Assembly: GCA_003599145.1 (NCBI GenBank)
Contig: QZIT01000001.1
Span: 62,001 to 126,000 of the forward strand
Origin: Candidatus Woesearchaeota archaeon
GTDB lineage: Archaea > Nanobdellota > Nanobdellia > Woesearchaeales > UBA9642
Reading direction: 5' to 3'
DNA length: 64,000 nucleotides
Shown here: positions 33,857 to 43,376 of the stretch, piece after piece
Numbering within the stretch: position 1 is the first letter of the stretch
Layout of the letters: each line of letters starts with the position of its first letter
The notes under the pieces: model-generated
The model's input: the letters and a program-made list of their open reading frames with translations, nothing else
What the model was told of the DNA's origin: nothing
The model's database searches: none
Made by a program: the position numbers and the translations under genes

Positions 33857-35545
33857 ATGGTAAAGCTATCAGAGATTATAAAGCAGAGAGAACAGGCAAG
33901 AAAGAAGCCAGAAATTCCTGAGCATCTGAAGATTAAAAAAAGTCTAGACTACAGTATTTACGATGGTTTTTTTACATCCATAAAATCAGGCGTTACTTCA
34001 TCATTCATCATGCCTTTTGCAATAGCACTGCAGGCAGGAACAGGCATGCTTGCTGCATTTTCTGCATTGCCTGAGCTTGCAGGAAGTTTCTTTCAGCTGT
34101 TTTCTCAAAAGGCAGTTGAAATTTTTAAAACCAGAAAAGCAATTATGTTCTGGACTGCACTGCTGCAATCGCTCATCTGGCTTCCTATCTTATTATTCCC
34201 TTTCATAGCCAAAGAAAGTTTATGGTTGCTTCTTCTTTTAATAACTCTTGAAGCAGTCATTGGAGGATTTCAAGGGCCTATCTTTAACAGCGTTTTGGGA
34301 GATTTAATCCCTGAGCATAAAAGAGGGGAGTTTTTTGGAAAAAGAAACAGAATAGTAAATGTCATGAACTTCATCAGCACGTTTGGAGCAGGATTAATCC
34401 TTGCTTATTTTAAAAAGCTTGACGCTGCGCAATCGGCAGCCCACTATGTTTTCTTTGGCTTTGCCATCTTGTTTTTCCTTGCATTTATTTCCAGATTCAT
34501 TGCGTCTTTCTTTAAAGCTCGATATTATGATCCTCCCTTCACTCCCGCGCGACAAAGCCATTCTTTTTTCACATTTATCAAGAATATGCAGCAGGACAAT
34601 TACGGTATTTTTGTCACGTTTGTTTTCTTTTTCAGGGTAGCAAGCGCCATCACTGCCCCCTTTTTTGTCTTATATTTGCTCAGGGAGATGAAGTTTACCT
34701 ATTTTCAGTTCACGCTCATTGTTGCAGCAGCAATCATAGGCACCTTCTTGTCCATGGGATTCTGGGGAAAGATGATAGACAAAAAAGGAAGCAAAGCTGC
34801 TTTGCAGTTAAGCGCGTTTTTGCTGCCACTCAGTCCCTTTCTCATAGTCATCTCGGCACTTTTCGCTCCAACCGCTGCGTTCATTTTCCTTATCCTTGAA
34901 GAACTCTTTTCAGGGATAGCTTGGGCAGGATTCAACTTAAGCACCAACGGATTTTTATTTGATGCAACCTCAAAAGAACAACGAATCAATTACACAGCAT
35001 ATTATAATATCTTTATCAGCATAGCACTTGCAGGAGGAGCCTTTCTGGGAAGTGCACTCATATCCGTTGTTCCGGTATTTTTGCTTTCAGGCATTGTGAC
35101 TTTGTATTTGATTTCTGGCATCCTGCGGTTGTTGGTAACTGTCCTTTTCGTCAAGAAAGTAAGGGATGCAAGAATGGTCGAAATTGACTTTCCAGGCAGG
35201 GGTTTTTTCAGCAGGGTCATTTCCATAACACCCCATCAGGGTGCGACCATTGAAGTTTTAGGAACCTACCACAGAAAACCTGTTGCTGTTCTTGCTAAAC
35301 CAAAGCCTATTAAGAAAATAAGCCAGGATGAAAAAAGCCAGTATCAGAAAAAGTCCATGGATTACCTCAAAAAAAATGTAGAGCAAGAAAAGAGAATAAA
35401 GGCCAAGCCTTTCAAAACCAAACTGGAGGAAGTAGGCAACATCGTAGAGAAAATTAAAAAAGAGACCCAGGAAAAGGACTTGAAGGAGAAGTTGGCAGAG
35501 CCGGAAGAGCAGAACAGCGACAAAAACGATGGCCGACGCAATTGA
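33857..35545 (+). CDS. MFS-type transporter with charged C-terminal tail
   Basis: A 562-residue membrane protein with twelve predicted transmembrane helices in residues about 35-440, of the major facilitator superfamily (loop signs GDLIPEHKRGEFFGKRNR and GFWGKMIDKKGSK). The last 100 or so residues are highly charged (Lys/Glu) and probably cytoplasmic, longer than usual for MFS. The substrate is unknown. The TATA-like ATTTAAG (about 33825) lies 30 bases before the ATG. It ends 71 bases before the PadR gene. Confidence 0.85.
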   Translation: MVKLSEIIKQREQARKKPEIPEHLKIKKSLDYSIYDGFFTSIKSGVTSSFIMPFAIALQAGTGMLAAFSALPELAGSFFQLFSQKAVEIFKTRKAIMFWTALLQSLIWLPILLFPFIAKESLWLLLLLITLEAVIGGFQGPIFNSVLGDLIPEHKRGEFFGKRNRIVNVMNFISTFGAGLILAYFKKLDAAQSAAHYVFFGFAILFFLAFISRFIASFFKARYYDPPFTPARQSHSFFTFIKNMQQDNYGIFVTFVFFFRVASAITAPFFVLYLLREMKFTYFQFTLIVAAAIIGTFLSMGFWGKMIDKKGSKAALQLSAFLLPLSPFLIVISALFAPTAAFIFLILEELFSGIAWAGFNLSTNGFLFDATSKEQRINYTAYYNIFISIALAGGAFLGSALISVVPVFLLSGIVTLYLISGILRLLVTVLFVKKVRDARMVEIDFPGRGFFSRVISITPHQGATIEVLGTYHRKPVAVLAKPKPIKKISQDEKSQYQKKSMDYLKKNVEQEKRIKAKPFKTKLEEVGNIVEKIKKETQEKDLKEKLAEPEEQNSDKNDGRRN

Positions 35546-35557
35546 CCTAGCATAACA

Positions 35558-35614
35558 TTTATAAAGACTGTATCATTACCGATATATCGAATAAGATACT
35601 ATCGGATGTGATAC
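35558..35614 (+). promoter_or_regulatory. PadR operator and promoter
   Basis: The TATA TTTATAAA (35558-35565) is followed by a long imperfect inverted repeat: GTATCATTACCGATA (35570-35584) and TATCGGATGTGATAC (35600-35614), matching at 12 of 15 positions, with 15 bases between. The repeat ends one base before the TTG start of the PadR gene. Its position would block RNA polymerase, so it is a probable autoregulatory PadR operator. Confidence 0.75.
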
Positions 35615-35615
35615 G

Positions 35616-36122
35616 TTGCTCAAAGGCTACCTGCAAATCATTACGCTGAAAATTCTCTCGCAAAAGCCATGCTCTGGCTATGAGCTTATTAAGGAAATCA
35701 AGGCAGAAACTGGAGGGTGGAAGCCAAGCTACGGCTCCATGTATCCTCTTTTAGAGCATTTCTTAAAGGATGGCATTGTTAAAGTAAAACAGCTCCAACG
35801 AAAAAAAATCTATACGCTGACTGAAAAAGGAAAAAAACACCTCAAAATGCAGGAGCAGAAAAAAAACGAGATGATAGACCGAATGATAGAAGGCATGAAA
35901 ATGTATGAGTTATTTTCAAGCAAAACAAAAATGGAGCTCATCGTTGCCATGATGCAGCGTTTGAAAGAAGGAAAAGTTCCCTTTCAGCAAGTCAATCCTG
36001 AAGTTGAAGAGTTAAAATTTTTATTGGTAAAATTGCTGGTGCAGAACAAAATAGAAAAAAATAAAAATGCACTGAAAATTATATTACAAAAAACAAACAG
36101 GGAGTTGAAACAATTACTATGA
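35616..36122 (+). CDS. PadR-family transcription repressor
   Basis: A 168-residue PadR regulator. The winged HTH is clear: ILSQKPCSGYELIKEIK, KPSYGSMYPLLEHFLKDG, and KKIYTLTEKGKKHLK, followed by a helical dimerisation part. PadR proteins repress exporter genes and release DNA when bound to small molecules. The TTG start is used because the operator and TATA end just before it and no ATG is near. Its stop overlaps the ABC ATPase ATG (CTATGA), so it is co-transcribed with the export system it likely controls. Confidence 0.9.
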   Translation: MLKGYLQIITLKILSQKPCSGYELIKEIKAETGGWKPSYGSMYPLLEHFLKDGIVKVKQLQRKKIYTLTEKGKKHLKMQEQKKNEMIDRMIEGMKMYELFSSKTKMELIVAMMQRLKEGKVPFQQVNPEVEELKFLLVKLLVQNKIEKNKNALKIILQKTNRELKQLL

Positions 36123-36829
36123 AACCAGTTATTGAACTTAAAGACGTTTGGAAAACCTACACCATGGGAGAAAACAAAATTCATGCTCTGAGAGGAGTTT
36201 CCTTGACTATCCAAAAAGGAGAGTTTGTTGCCATTCAAGGCCCTTCAGGGAGCGGAAAAAGCACTGCCATGAACATGGTAGGCTGCTTGGATGTTCCCAG
36301 CAAGGGAGAAATTTATCTTGACGGCGTCAATATTGCAAAGTTATCAGAATCTTCTCTTGCTCAAATACGAGGAAGGAAAATAGGCTTTATTTTTCAAAAA
36401 TTCAATTTAATCAGCACCTTAAGCGCGTGGGAAAATGTCATGCTGCCTTTAACGTTTCAGGGCATGAACGAATCTGAAAGAAGAAAACGCGCAAAAGAAA
36501 GATTGGAAGCTGCAGGCTTGGGAGACAGAATGAACCACAAACCCAATGAATTAAGCGGAGGCCAGCAGCAGAGAGTAGCTATAGCAAGGGCACTGGTTAC
36601 TGATCCAGAAGTTATTCTTGCTGATGAACCAACAGGAAATTTAGACAGCAAAACAGGAGCAACCGTCATGCAATATTTACAAGAATTGCATCAAAAAGGA
36701 AAAACCATCATCATGGTTACCCACGACGATAAACTTGCGCATTACGCAGACAGAATAGCTTTCTTAAAAGACGGCATCATTATCAAGGCTACCAAAGCCG
36801 ATAAAACTAAAACACAGGTGATAGCATGA
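36119..36829 (+). CDS. ABC transporter ATPase, LolD/MacB type
   Basis: A 236-residue ABC ATPase: Walker A GPSGSGKST, Q-loop FQKFNLI, signature LSGGQQQRVAIARAL, Walker B VILADEPTGNLD and H-loop TIIMVTHDD. The sequence is of the MacB/LolD/FtsE type that works with FtsX-like mechanotransmission permeases, encoded here at 37994 and 39229. It overlaps both neighbours by four bases (ATGA), so stoichiometry is set by coupling. The system may move lipoprotein or peptide substrates, or export antibiotics; not determined here. Confidence 0.95.
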   Translation: MKPVIELKDVWKTYTMGENKIHALRGVSLTIQKGEFVAIQGPSGSGKSTAMNMVGCLDVPSKGEIYLDGVNIAKLSESSLAQIRGRKIGFIFQKFNLISTLSAWENVMLPLTFQGMNESERRKRAKERLEAAGLGDRMNHKPNELSGGQQQRVAIARALVTDPEVILADEPTGNLDSKTGATVMQYLQELHQKGKTIIMVTHDDKLAHYADRIAFLKDGIIIKATKADKTKTQVIA

Positions 36830-37986
36830 AAAAAATGATTGTAGCATTGTTGTTATTGGCAGTGATTATGCCATTAGTTTCGGCAAATCCCGTGCTGAAA
36901 GCATCGCTCAGCAAATACGAACCTTTGCCTGCGCAACCAGGCAACTTTGTTGATGTTTGGATTAAACTGGAAAATACGGGAAATGAAAATGCGAAAAACG
37001 CAGTACTTGAAATTGTTCCTTCATTTCCATTCAGCATCGATGAAAACAGCAAAACCATAGGCATTTTGGGAAGCCAAAAAGATTATGTTGCCGAATTTAA
37101 GCTTAGGGTTGATGACAACGCAGTGCAGGGAGACAACATTCTTAAAGTGCGATTTACCGACAATCCCTTAAGCAATACCTGGTATGAAACAGAGTTAACG
37201 CTGAGAGTAGAATCCGCAAGTTCAGATCTTGTTATTTCGTCCTATAACACTGTTCCTGAAGAACTGCAACCAGGAGAAACAGGACAATTGAAAATTCGAC
37301 TTCAGAATGTTGCAGGAAAAACACTAAGGGATATCAAAGTAAGTTTAAGCTTGACTGACGGCACAATAACCTATCCATTTATTCCTATAGGAACAACTGC
37401 GCAGCAGTGGATTGACAAATTAGACATCAACAGCGGAGCAGAAATAGTTTATGACATTAAACCATACCCTGATGCTGAATCAAAAGCATACAAATTGCCT
37501 ATCACCTTATCCTATAAGGATTCTGCAGGAGCTGAATTTAACAAAACAGACTTAGTGGGCATTATCGTCAACAGCAAACCAGAATTGATGGTCAACTTGG
37601 AAGAAGTTAGGGCAGATGGAACCCTCAGCATAAAGATTGTCAATAAAGGCTTAAGTACCTTGAAATTTTTAACAGTACATTTGGAAAAAGACAGCAGCTT
37701 CGACCTTCTCTCCCAGAAAAACAGCGAGTATATAGGAAAACTGGAGAGCGATGATTTTGAAACTGTCGATTTTCAAATAGCCTTCAAAGAGCAAACAGCA
37801 AAATTGCCTATTGCCGTTACCTTTATGGATGCAAACAACAATCCGTATGAACAGACATTCAGCCTTGAAGCCAAAATGATGAAGAAGGAAAATGGAAACG
37901 GTTCAGCAGGATTGTGGATTGTTATTGTCATTGCCATACTCATTGTAGGATTTATTGCTTACAGAGTCATGAGGAAAAAGAAATAG
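36826..37986 (+). CDS. Exported Ig-like (COG1361-type) protein with C-terminal anchor
   Basis: A 386-residue protein with an N-terminal signal peptide (cleavage near VSA-NP), three to four extracellular beta-sandwich domains of the CARDB/NEW3-like COG1361 type (VDVWIKLENTGNENA, KIRLQNVAGKTLRDI, LSIKIVNKGLSTLKF), and a C-terminal transmembrane helix with a basic tail (MRKKK). It overlaps the ABC ATPase gene (ATGA) and precedes the permease. In MacB-type systems an exported partner bridges the permease to the substrate; here it may be the archaeal partner. Confidence 0.85.
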   Translation: MKKMIVALLLLAVIMPLVSANPVLKASLSKYEPLPAQPGNFVDVWIKLENTGNENAKNAVLEIVPSFPFSIDENSKTIGILGSQKDYVAEFKLRVDDNAVQGDNILKVRFTDNPLSNTWYETELTLRVESASSDLVISSYNTVPEELQPGETGQLKIRLQNVAGKTLRDIKVSLSLTDGTITYPFIPIGTTAQQWIDKLDINSGAEIVYDIKPYPDAESKAYKLPITLSYKDSAGAEFNKTDLVGIIVNSKPELMVNLEEVRADGTLSIKIVNKGLSTLKFLTVHLEKDSSFDLLSQKNSEYIGKLESDDFETVDFQIAFKEQTAKLPIAVTFMDANNNPYEQTFSLEAKMMKKENGNGSAGLWIVIVIAILIVGFIAYRVMRKKK

Positions 37987-37993
37987 CTTTTTC

Positions 37994-39217
37994 ATGATAA
38001 AAGACTTTATCAAACTGGCCTGGGGAAACATCAGCCATCGAAAAATACGCTCATGGCTTACCATGATAGGCATTTTCATAGGCATAGCCGCTGTTGTTTC
38101 TCTCATCGCTTTAGGCCAAGGATTAGAAAAGGCAGTCATCACGCAATTTAACATTGCAGGAACAGACGTATTAACCATACAGGCGCAAGGCACAGGACAA
38201 GGACCTCCTGGAGCAGGAGTGGTGAATCACTTAACCCAAGACCAGCTTGATAAAATTGACGACGTTTTAGGCGTTGATGTTGCCATAGGAAGAATCATCC
38301 AGACAGGAAAACTTGAATATAACGACCAATTAGGGTTTGGATTTGCTGCGAGCATGCCTGATGGAGAAGCAAGAAAGGCTGTTCATGAAATTCTCAATCT
38401 TAAAGCTGAAAAAGGAAGGCTTTTAAGGGATGACGACCGATACAGCGTAGTTCTTGGGAATGATTTTCTTGATAAAACAGACTTCGGCAAAGAAATTACT
38501 GTAGGCTCAAAGGTGCTGATTAACGACAAGTCATTTACCGTCGTTGGATTTTTAGAAAAAAAAGGAAGCTTTACGGTTGATTCTGCTGTTTTAATGAATG
38601 AAGAGCCTTTGATAGAAATTTCAAACATTCCAGAAGGAGAATACGACATTATTGTTGCAAGAGTAAAAAATACTGATGACATCCCAAAAATAAAAGAAGA
38701 CATAGAAAGGGTTCTTCGAAAAGAAAGAAATGTAAAGCTTGGAGAGGAGGATTTTACTGTTGAAACTCCTGAAGGCGCCCTAAAAAATCTGAAAAAGACA
38801 CTGTTTGCAGTGCAGCTGTTTGTCTACATCATTGCAAGCATCTCCATTGTCGTTGGTGGTATAGGCATCATGAACACCATGTACACTGCTGTCTTGGAAA
38901 GAACAAAGGAAATAGGCATCATGAAGTCCATTGGAGCATCAAACCGCTCTATATTCACCATCTTTTTTATTGAGTCAGGAGTGTTAGGACTGGTTGGAGG
39001 AATTATCGGAGTATTGCTCGGTATGGGAATTGCAGAATTGCTTGCTGCACTTGGCAGTGCTGCCTTGGGAGATGGATTTATCACCACTCAGTTTTCACCG
39101 TTATTGCTCTTCGGAGCATTGGCATTTTCCTTTATCATAGGAACACTTGCAGGTTTATTGCCTGCTATGCAAGCATCAAAAATGAGTCCTGTAGATGCTT
39201 TAAACTACACTAAATAA
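37994..39217 (+). CDS. MacB/FtsX-like ABC permease 1
   Basis: A 407-residue permease with an N-terminal transmembrane helix (near 22-45), a large MacB-type periplasmic domain (about 50-280), and three C-terminal helices forming the FtsX domain (VVGGIGIMNTMYTAVLERTKEIGIMKSIGASNRSI is split by my reading; MKSIGA is the conserved part). It works with the ATPase at 36119. A paralogue follows at 39229, so the transporter is likely a heterodimer. Confidence 0.92.
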   Translation: MIKDFIKLAWGNISHRKIRSWLTMIGIFIGIAAVVSLIALGQGLEKAVITQFNIAGTDVLTIQAQGTGQGPPGAGVVNHLTQDQLDKIDDVLGVDVAIGRIIQTGKLEYNDQLGFGFAASMPDGEARKAVHEILNLKAEKGRLLRDDDRYSVVLGNDFLDKTDFGKEITVGSKVLINDKSFTVVGFLEKKGSFTVDSAVLMNEEPLIEISNIPEGEYDIIVARVKNTDDIPKIKEDIERVLRKERNVKLGEEDFTVETPEGALKNLKKTLFAVQLFVYIIASISIVVGGIGIMNTMYTAVLERTKEIGIMKSIGASNRSIFTIFFIESGVLGLVGGIIGVLLGMGIAELLAALGSAALGDGFITTQFSPLLLFGALAFSFIIGTLAGLLPAMQASKMSPVDALNYTK

Positions 39218-39228
39218 ACTGAACGAAT

Positions 39229-40449
39229 ATGAACAAAGACTTGATAAAATACGGATTGAACAATTTATGGCACAGAAAGAAGCGATCCTTGCTTACGGTT
39301 ATATCTATCTTTATAGGCATCATGGCTATCTTTGCACTGATTAGCTTTGGCCAAGGGCTTTCATCGTATGTTAAATCCATCTCAAGCGAAATGGGAACAG
39401 ACAAGATCGTCATGCAACCAAAAGGAGGCTTTGGAAACCCGACAGAATCTGCATTTCAGTTTAATGAGGAAGATGTTGAGTTTGTAAAAAAAGTTTCAGG
39501 CGTAAGCGAAGCAACAGGCATGATTGTTACCTCAGTCCAAGTACAGCAGGATACTGCAAAAAAATCAAGATACGTTTATGCTCAAGGAATTCCCACAGAG
39601 CAATCTGAACAACAGCTCATTAACGAACTGTTTGCAACTGATTTAGGATCTGGCAGAGAACTTAAAAAAGGGGATACAGACAAAGTTGCTGTTGGCTACG
39701 GATACAGCCAGCCTAATACTGTATTTGAAAAACCCATAGGCCTTGGAGATAAATTATACATCAACGGAAAGAAAGTAGAAGTCATAGGAATCTATGAACC
39801 CATAGGAAATCCCATAGATGATATGAATATTTACTTTACTTCAGAGGCCATGGTTGATTTTTTAGGAGCTGAAAAGGAATATGCAACTATTTTCATAAGG
39901 TCAAGTGCAAGTGAAGACCCAAGGGAAGTTGCAAAGACTGTTGAAGAAAAATTTAGAAAATATAAGGACCAAGATGAAGGCAAGGAAACGTTTTTTGTGC
40001 AGACCTTTGAAGACTTAATTGCGAGCTTCAGCACCATTTTAGGAATTCTCAACACTGTTTTGGTTTTAATTTCCCTTATCTCTGTTGTTGTAGCTGCAGT
40101 AAACATCATGAACACAACCTATACTTCCGTATTGGAAAGAACCCAAGAAATAGGCATCATGAAAGCCATAGGTGCTCAAAACAGGCACATTCTTTTTGTT
40201 TTTGTCTTTGAAGCAGGCGTTTTAGGCATTATTGGAAGTGCAGTAGGCATGTTTTTCGGATATTTGATTGCAAAAGCAGGAGGGTTCTTTGCAGCCAGCG
40301 CAGGCTACTCTATGCTGCAACCAGCTTTTCCGTTATGGCTTGTTTTAGGTTGTTTAGTTTTTGGCTTCTTCATGGGAGCACTGTCAGGATTGGCTCCAGC
40401 ATATCAGGCGTCAAAACAAAAGCCAGTAGAAGCTTTAAGGTATGAATAA
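39229..40449 (+). CDS. MacB/FtsX-like ABC permease 2
   Basis: A 406-residue paralogue of the preceding permease with the same layout: N-terminal helix, extracellular MacB_PCD domain, and three C-terminal helices with the FtsX motif TQEIGIMKAIGAQNR. The two share motifs LTxIxIFIGI and SFGQGL near the N-terminus. It begins 11 bases after the first. Different sequences in the extracellular part suggest a heterodimer with asymmetric partners. Last gene of the PadR operon. Confidence 0.92.
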   Translation: MNKDLIKYGLNNLWHRKKRSLLTVISIFIGIMAIFALISFGQGLSSYVKSISSEMGTDKIVMQPKGGFGNPTESAFQFNEEDVEFVKKVSGVSEATGMIVTSVQVQQDTAKKSRYVYAQGIPTEQSEQQLINELFATDLGSGRELKKGDTDKVAVGYGYSQPNTVFEKPIGLGDKLYINGKKVEVIGIYEPIGNPIDDMNIYFTSEAMVDFLGAEKEYATIFIRSSASEDPREVAKTVEEKFRKYKDQDEGKETFFVQTFEDLIASFSTILGILNTVLVLISLISVVVAAVNIMNTTYTSVLERTQEIGIMKAIGAQNRHILFVFVFEAGVLGIIGSAVGMFFGYLIAKAGGFFAASAGYSMLQPAFPLWLVLGCLVFGFFMGALSGLAPAYQASKQKPVEALRYE

Positions 40450-40483
40450 CAAACTATAAAAACTGCCGTTTTCTTAAATAGCC

Positions 40484-41701
40484 ATGCTTAAAATTGTCAG
40501 AGTCTATCATCACTTAAAGACAAAACAAAAAATAATAAGAGTTATCTGCGCAGCAACCTTGTTATGGGCAATGGCATATGCCTGTTTTGAGTATTTTGTT
40601 CCTTTATTTCTTGAAGGCAAAGGATACAGCATTTCAACTATAGGGTTACTGCTGGGAATACCTTCCTTCATAGCCATTGGTTTAGATGTCTTTATAGGAT
40701 ACCTGCAGACAAAAATAAAGGCAAAATGGCTGTTTCTTTTTTCTTTAACACTGTTGATTGCTGCTTCTCTGTTGATTTACCTTTACGGTGGAATGATTGG
40801 TATCATTATTTTTGCACTGGTATTATACGGCTTGGGATTTGATTTTTTTGACATTACCAATTATTCTTCTGTCTTTAGAAATTCAGATGAAACCAATAGT
40901 TCTTCAAACATCTCCTTAAGAGATACCTTTGAAGCCCTTGGTTTAGTGATAGGGGGCATCTTTGTAGGCTACGCATTTAGCGAAAACCCAGGACAGACAA
41001 TACTGATAACTGCGCTGTTCATGTTTTTATCGTTTCTTATCATTCTGTTCCTCTACAAAGAGCCATGGCGTAATTCCGAGATTAAAGTAAAGAACAAATG
41101 GCTTTCCGTAATCACTGATTTTAAAAAAATACGTTCAAAACAAATGTTGTTTGTCCTTTTTGTGATGGTCTGCATTACCTTCTGGGATGGCTTGTTTTGG
41201 GGTTTTGAATCTATCTTTGCCAATAAATTTGTCAATCCTTATATCAACGAAAGCGTTTTTGCAGGCATGCTTATGGCAATCTATCTATTGCCCATGGTTC
41301 TTTTTGAGCATTTATTCGGGATTGCAGAAGATAGAATAGGCAAAAAAAAGTTCATCTATGGCGGCTTCTTGGTTCTGGCCATAGGCATAACCTTGATAGC
41401 CATTTCCCAAAACATTTTCCTGCTAACGTTTGCTGTGTTTCTAACAAGCACAGGAATTTTTGCAATAACGTGGCCTGCAATATTGGGCTGGTATGAAGAT
41501 AAGACAGCCTTGCTTTTAGGAAGAAACAATGCAGGCAAGGCAGTGGGCATTATCGAGTTTTTTGAGAATATAGGCTATTTGCTAGGCCCTATTTTCGGAG
41601 GGCTTATTGTTTTAAAGCTTGGATTTCAAGGAACATTCTTTATTATGGGAGGCCTATTCTTAGTGCTTGCAATCACCAGCTTTTTTGTACTCAAAAAGTG
41701 A
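40484..41701 (+). CDS. MFS transporter
   Basis: A 405-residue membrane protein with twelve predicted helices, of the major facilitator superfamily. Features include an N-terminal FEYFVPLFLEGKGYSISTIG and the AEDRIGKKKFIYGG cytoplasmic loop between helices 8 and 9. It begins 34 bases after the PadR operon, but TATAAAAA (near 40454) about 30 bases before the ATG indicates its own promoter. Substrate unknown. Confidence 0.85.
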   Translation: MLKIVRVYHHLKTKQKIIRVICAATLLWAMAYACFEYFVPLFLEGKGYSISTIGLLLGIPSFIAIGLDVFIGYLQTKIKAKWLFLFSLTLLIAASLLIYLYGGMIGIIIFALVLYGLGFDFFDITNYSSVFRNSDETNSSSNISLRDTFEALGLVIGGIFVGYAFSENPGQTILITALFMFLSFLIILFLYKEPWRNSEIKVKNKWLSVITDFKKIRSKQMLFVLFVMVCITFWDGLFWGFESIFANKFVNPYINESVFAGMLMAIYLLPMVLFEHLFGIAEDRIGKKKFIYGGFLVLAIGITLIAISQNIFLLTFAVFLTSTGIFAITWPAILGWYEDKTALLLGRNNAGKAVGIIEFFENIGYLLGPIFGGLIVLKLGFQGTFFIMGGLFLVLAITSFFVLKK

Positions 41702-41771
41702 AGATTCATACATAAGCTTTATAAATGGTTTATTCTTCTAGTTTTTCACAAGTACTTAGGGAGGGATTTGT

Positions 41772-42479
41772 ATGGAAAAACATGATAAAACCAGAGTGAA
41801 CATGGTTGCAGTTCAGACAGCTATTTTTGGATTGCTGCTTGTTGTTATGCTCGTATTTTCTATATTGACCTATGCAAGGGTAAATACCATTGTAAAGGCG
41901 ATTAATGGCGATGTTCAGCCGCAGCAAGAAGAGCAACCTGCACCACAGCCACAGCAAGGATTAGCTACGGCAGACGATGATCCTGTTTTGGGAGATAAAA
42001 ATGCGCCTGTGGAAATCATTGAGTTTTCAGACTTTCAATGCCCATTCTGCGGAAGATTCTACAGCCAAAGCATGGGACAGATTAAAGAAAAATATGTTGA
42101 TACAGGAAAAGTCAAGATTGTTTTCAGGGACTTTCCTTTAGGATTCCACCAGTTTGCACAAAAGTCATCTGAAGCAGCAGAATGCGCAGATGAACAGGGC
42201 AAATTTTGGGAATACCATGACAAGTTATTCGAAAGCCAGGATGCACTAGACACTGCAAGCTTAAAGCAATATGCTTCAGAATTAGGATTAGATACTGCAA
42301 AGTTCAATTCCTGCTTGGATACTGGAAAATATGCTTCAGAAGTCAGCAAGGACTTAAGCGATGGAACCGCTGCAGGAGTTTCAGGAACGCCAAGCTTTTT
42401 CATTAACGGGCAGAAAATTGTAGGCGCCCAGCCTTACAGCGTTTTTGAAGCCGCAATTGAAGCTGCATTAAACGAATAA
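41772..42479 (+). CDS. Membrane-anchored DsbA-like thiol oxidoreductase
   Basis: A 235-residue protein: an N-terminal anchor helix (about 12-34), a Pro/Gln-rich linker (45-65), and a DsbA-type thioredoxin fold with the active-site CPFC (C90, C93) and cis-Pro loop GVSGTPSFFINGQ. It should catalyse disulfide formation outside the membrane and serve Cys-rich exported proteins such as the lipoprotein at 32677 or the protein at 3691. The SD GGGAGGG is strong and the leader about 48 bases after TATA (TTTATAAA, near 41718), unlike the leaderless genes nearby. Confidence 0.9.
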   Translation: MEKHDKTRVNMVAVQTAIFGLLLVVMLVFSILTYARVNTIVKAINGDVQPQQEEQPAPQPQQGLATADDDPVLGDKNAPVEIIEFSDFQCPFCGRFYSQSMGQIKEKYVDTGKVKIVFRDFPLGFHQFAQKSSEAAECADEQGKFWEYHDKLFESQDALDTASLKQYASELGLDTAKFNSCLDTGKYASEVSKDLSDGTAAGVSGTPSFFINGQKIVGAQPYSVFEAAIEAALNE

Positions 42480-42498
42480 TTTTTTTTATTTTTTTACC

Positions 42499-42990
42499 AT
42501 GAAATATACTCATTTGATAGCAGGATTAGCGCTGTTTGTTTTTATAGCCCTGCCTATGGTGCAAGGCCATCTTGAAGGAGGCACGGATATTCAAAAAGGA
42601 GATTACCTTATTGATATTGGCTATGATACACCTGAACTCACTGCGGACCGTGCAACGGTATTCTTGGTCAGTTTAGAAGCCAATGGATCTGAAATTGAAA
42701 CAAACTCTGCATGGGTGAGAATAAAGGAAAAAAATGGACCTGTTGTATTTACCGCAAAGCTGTTGCCTGAACCAACAGGCGCTTACAGTTTTACCGCAAT
42801 TCTGCCGAAAAAAGGGAACTATGACTTCACGGTTAGATTCGAAACACCAGAAGAAACTGTTGAAGAAACAACAGATTTGCAGGTGAAAGGTTCAGCAAAC
42901 TACAGAGAAACTGTACTTTGGATAACTATCGCGGTTTTGCTCTGTTTATTGTTCATTACGCTATTGAGAAAAAGGAGGGGAAAAAGATGA
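42499..42990 (+). CDS. Exported membrane-anchored protein, YtkA/FixH-like
   Basis: A 163-residue protein with a signal peptide (cleaved near VQG-HL), an extracellular beta-sandwich of about 100 residues (a YtkA/FixH-like immunoglobulin fold by pattern: GSYSFTAILPKKGNYDFTV), and a C-terminal helix (136-156) with a basic end. FixH/YtkA-like proteins often lie in copper or respiratory gene groups; here the next gene is a CuA-like cupredoxin, overlapping by ATGA. Function inferred from context. Confidence 0.68.
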   Translation: MKYTHLIAGLALFVFIALPMVQGHLEGGTDIQKGDYLIDIGYDTPELTADRATVFLVSLEANGSEIETNSAWVRIKEKNGPVVFTAKLLPEPTGAYSFTAILPKKGNYDFTVRFETPEETVEETTDLQVKGSANYRETVLWITIAVLLCLLFITLLRKRRGKR

Positions 42991-43376
42991 AATACGTTTT
43001 CATGGCTTTATTGATAATAATTGTTACAGTGACTGCATGCACTCAGGCGCCAGTAGATGTAACGCAAAATCAAGATGCTGAACAGCAGAATGCTGAAACA
43101 AAAGAAGTTCATATTGACATGTTTGACTGGGGCTTTAATCAGGACCCTGTAACCATAAAGAAAGGGGACCATGTTAAATTAAGAATAACCAGCAGTAATG
43201 GAACTCACGGCATCATGATTCCGGGTTTAGGATTATCAACAGGAAGAATTGCTTCAGGAGAAGAACAAGTTTTGGAATTTGATGCTACTGAAGCAGGAAC
43301 GTTTGAATACTTTTGCAATGTTCCCTGCGGAGAAGGCCATAAAAGCATGAGGTCGCAGATTATTGTTGAAGAATGA
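42987..43376 (+). CDS. CuA-type cupredoxin lipoprotein (Cox2-like)
   Basis: A 129-residue protein with a lipoprotein-like signal (lipobox ending at Cys18, VTAC) and a COX2-like cupredoxin fold. The CuA ligand set is visible: H74 in GTHGIM, then C110, C114, H118 and M121 in CNVPCGEGHKSM. A single CuA domain could accept or store electrons or deliver copper. No oxidase catalytic subunit is near. The SD AGGAGGGG lies just before the ATG, which overlaps the previous stop (ATGA). The following DoxX gene overlaps by ATGA. Confidence 0.85.
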   Translation: MKYVFMALLIIIVTVTACTQAPVDVTQNQDAEQQNAETKEVHIDMFDWGFNQDPVTIKKGDHVKLRITSSNGTHGIMIPGLGLSTGRIASGEEQVLEFDATEAGTFEYFCNVPCGEGHKSMRSQIIVEE

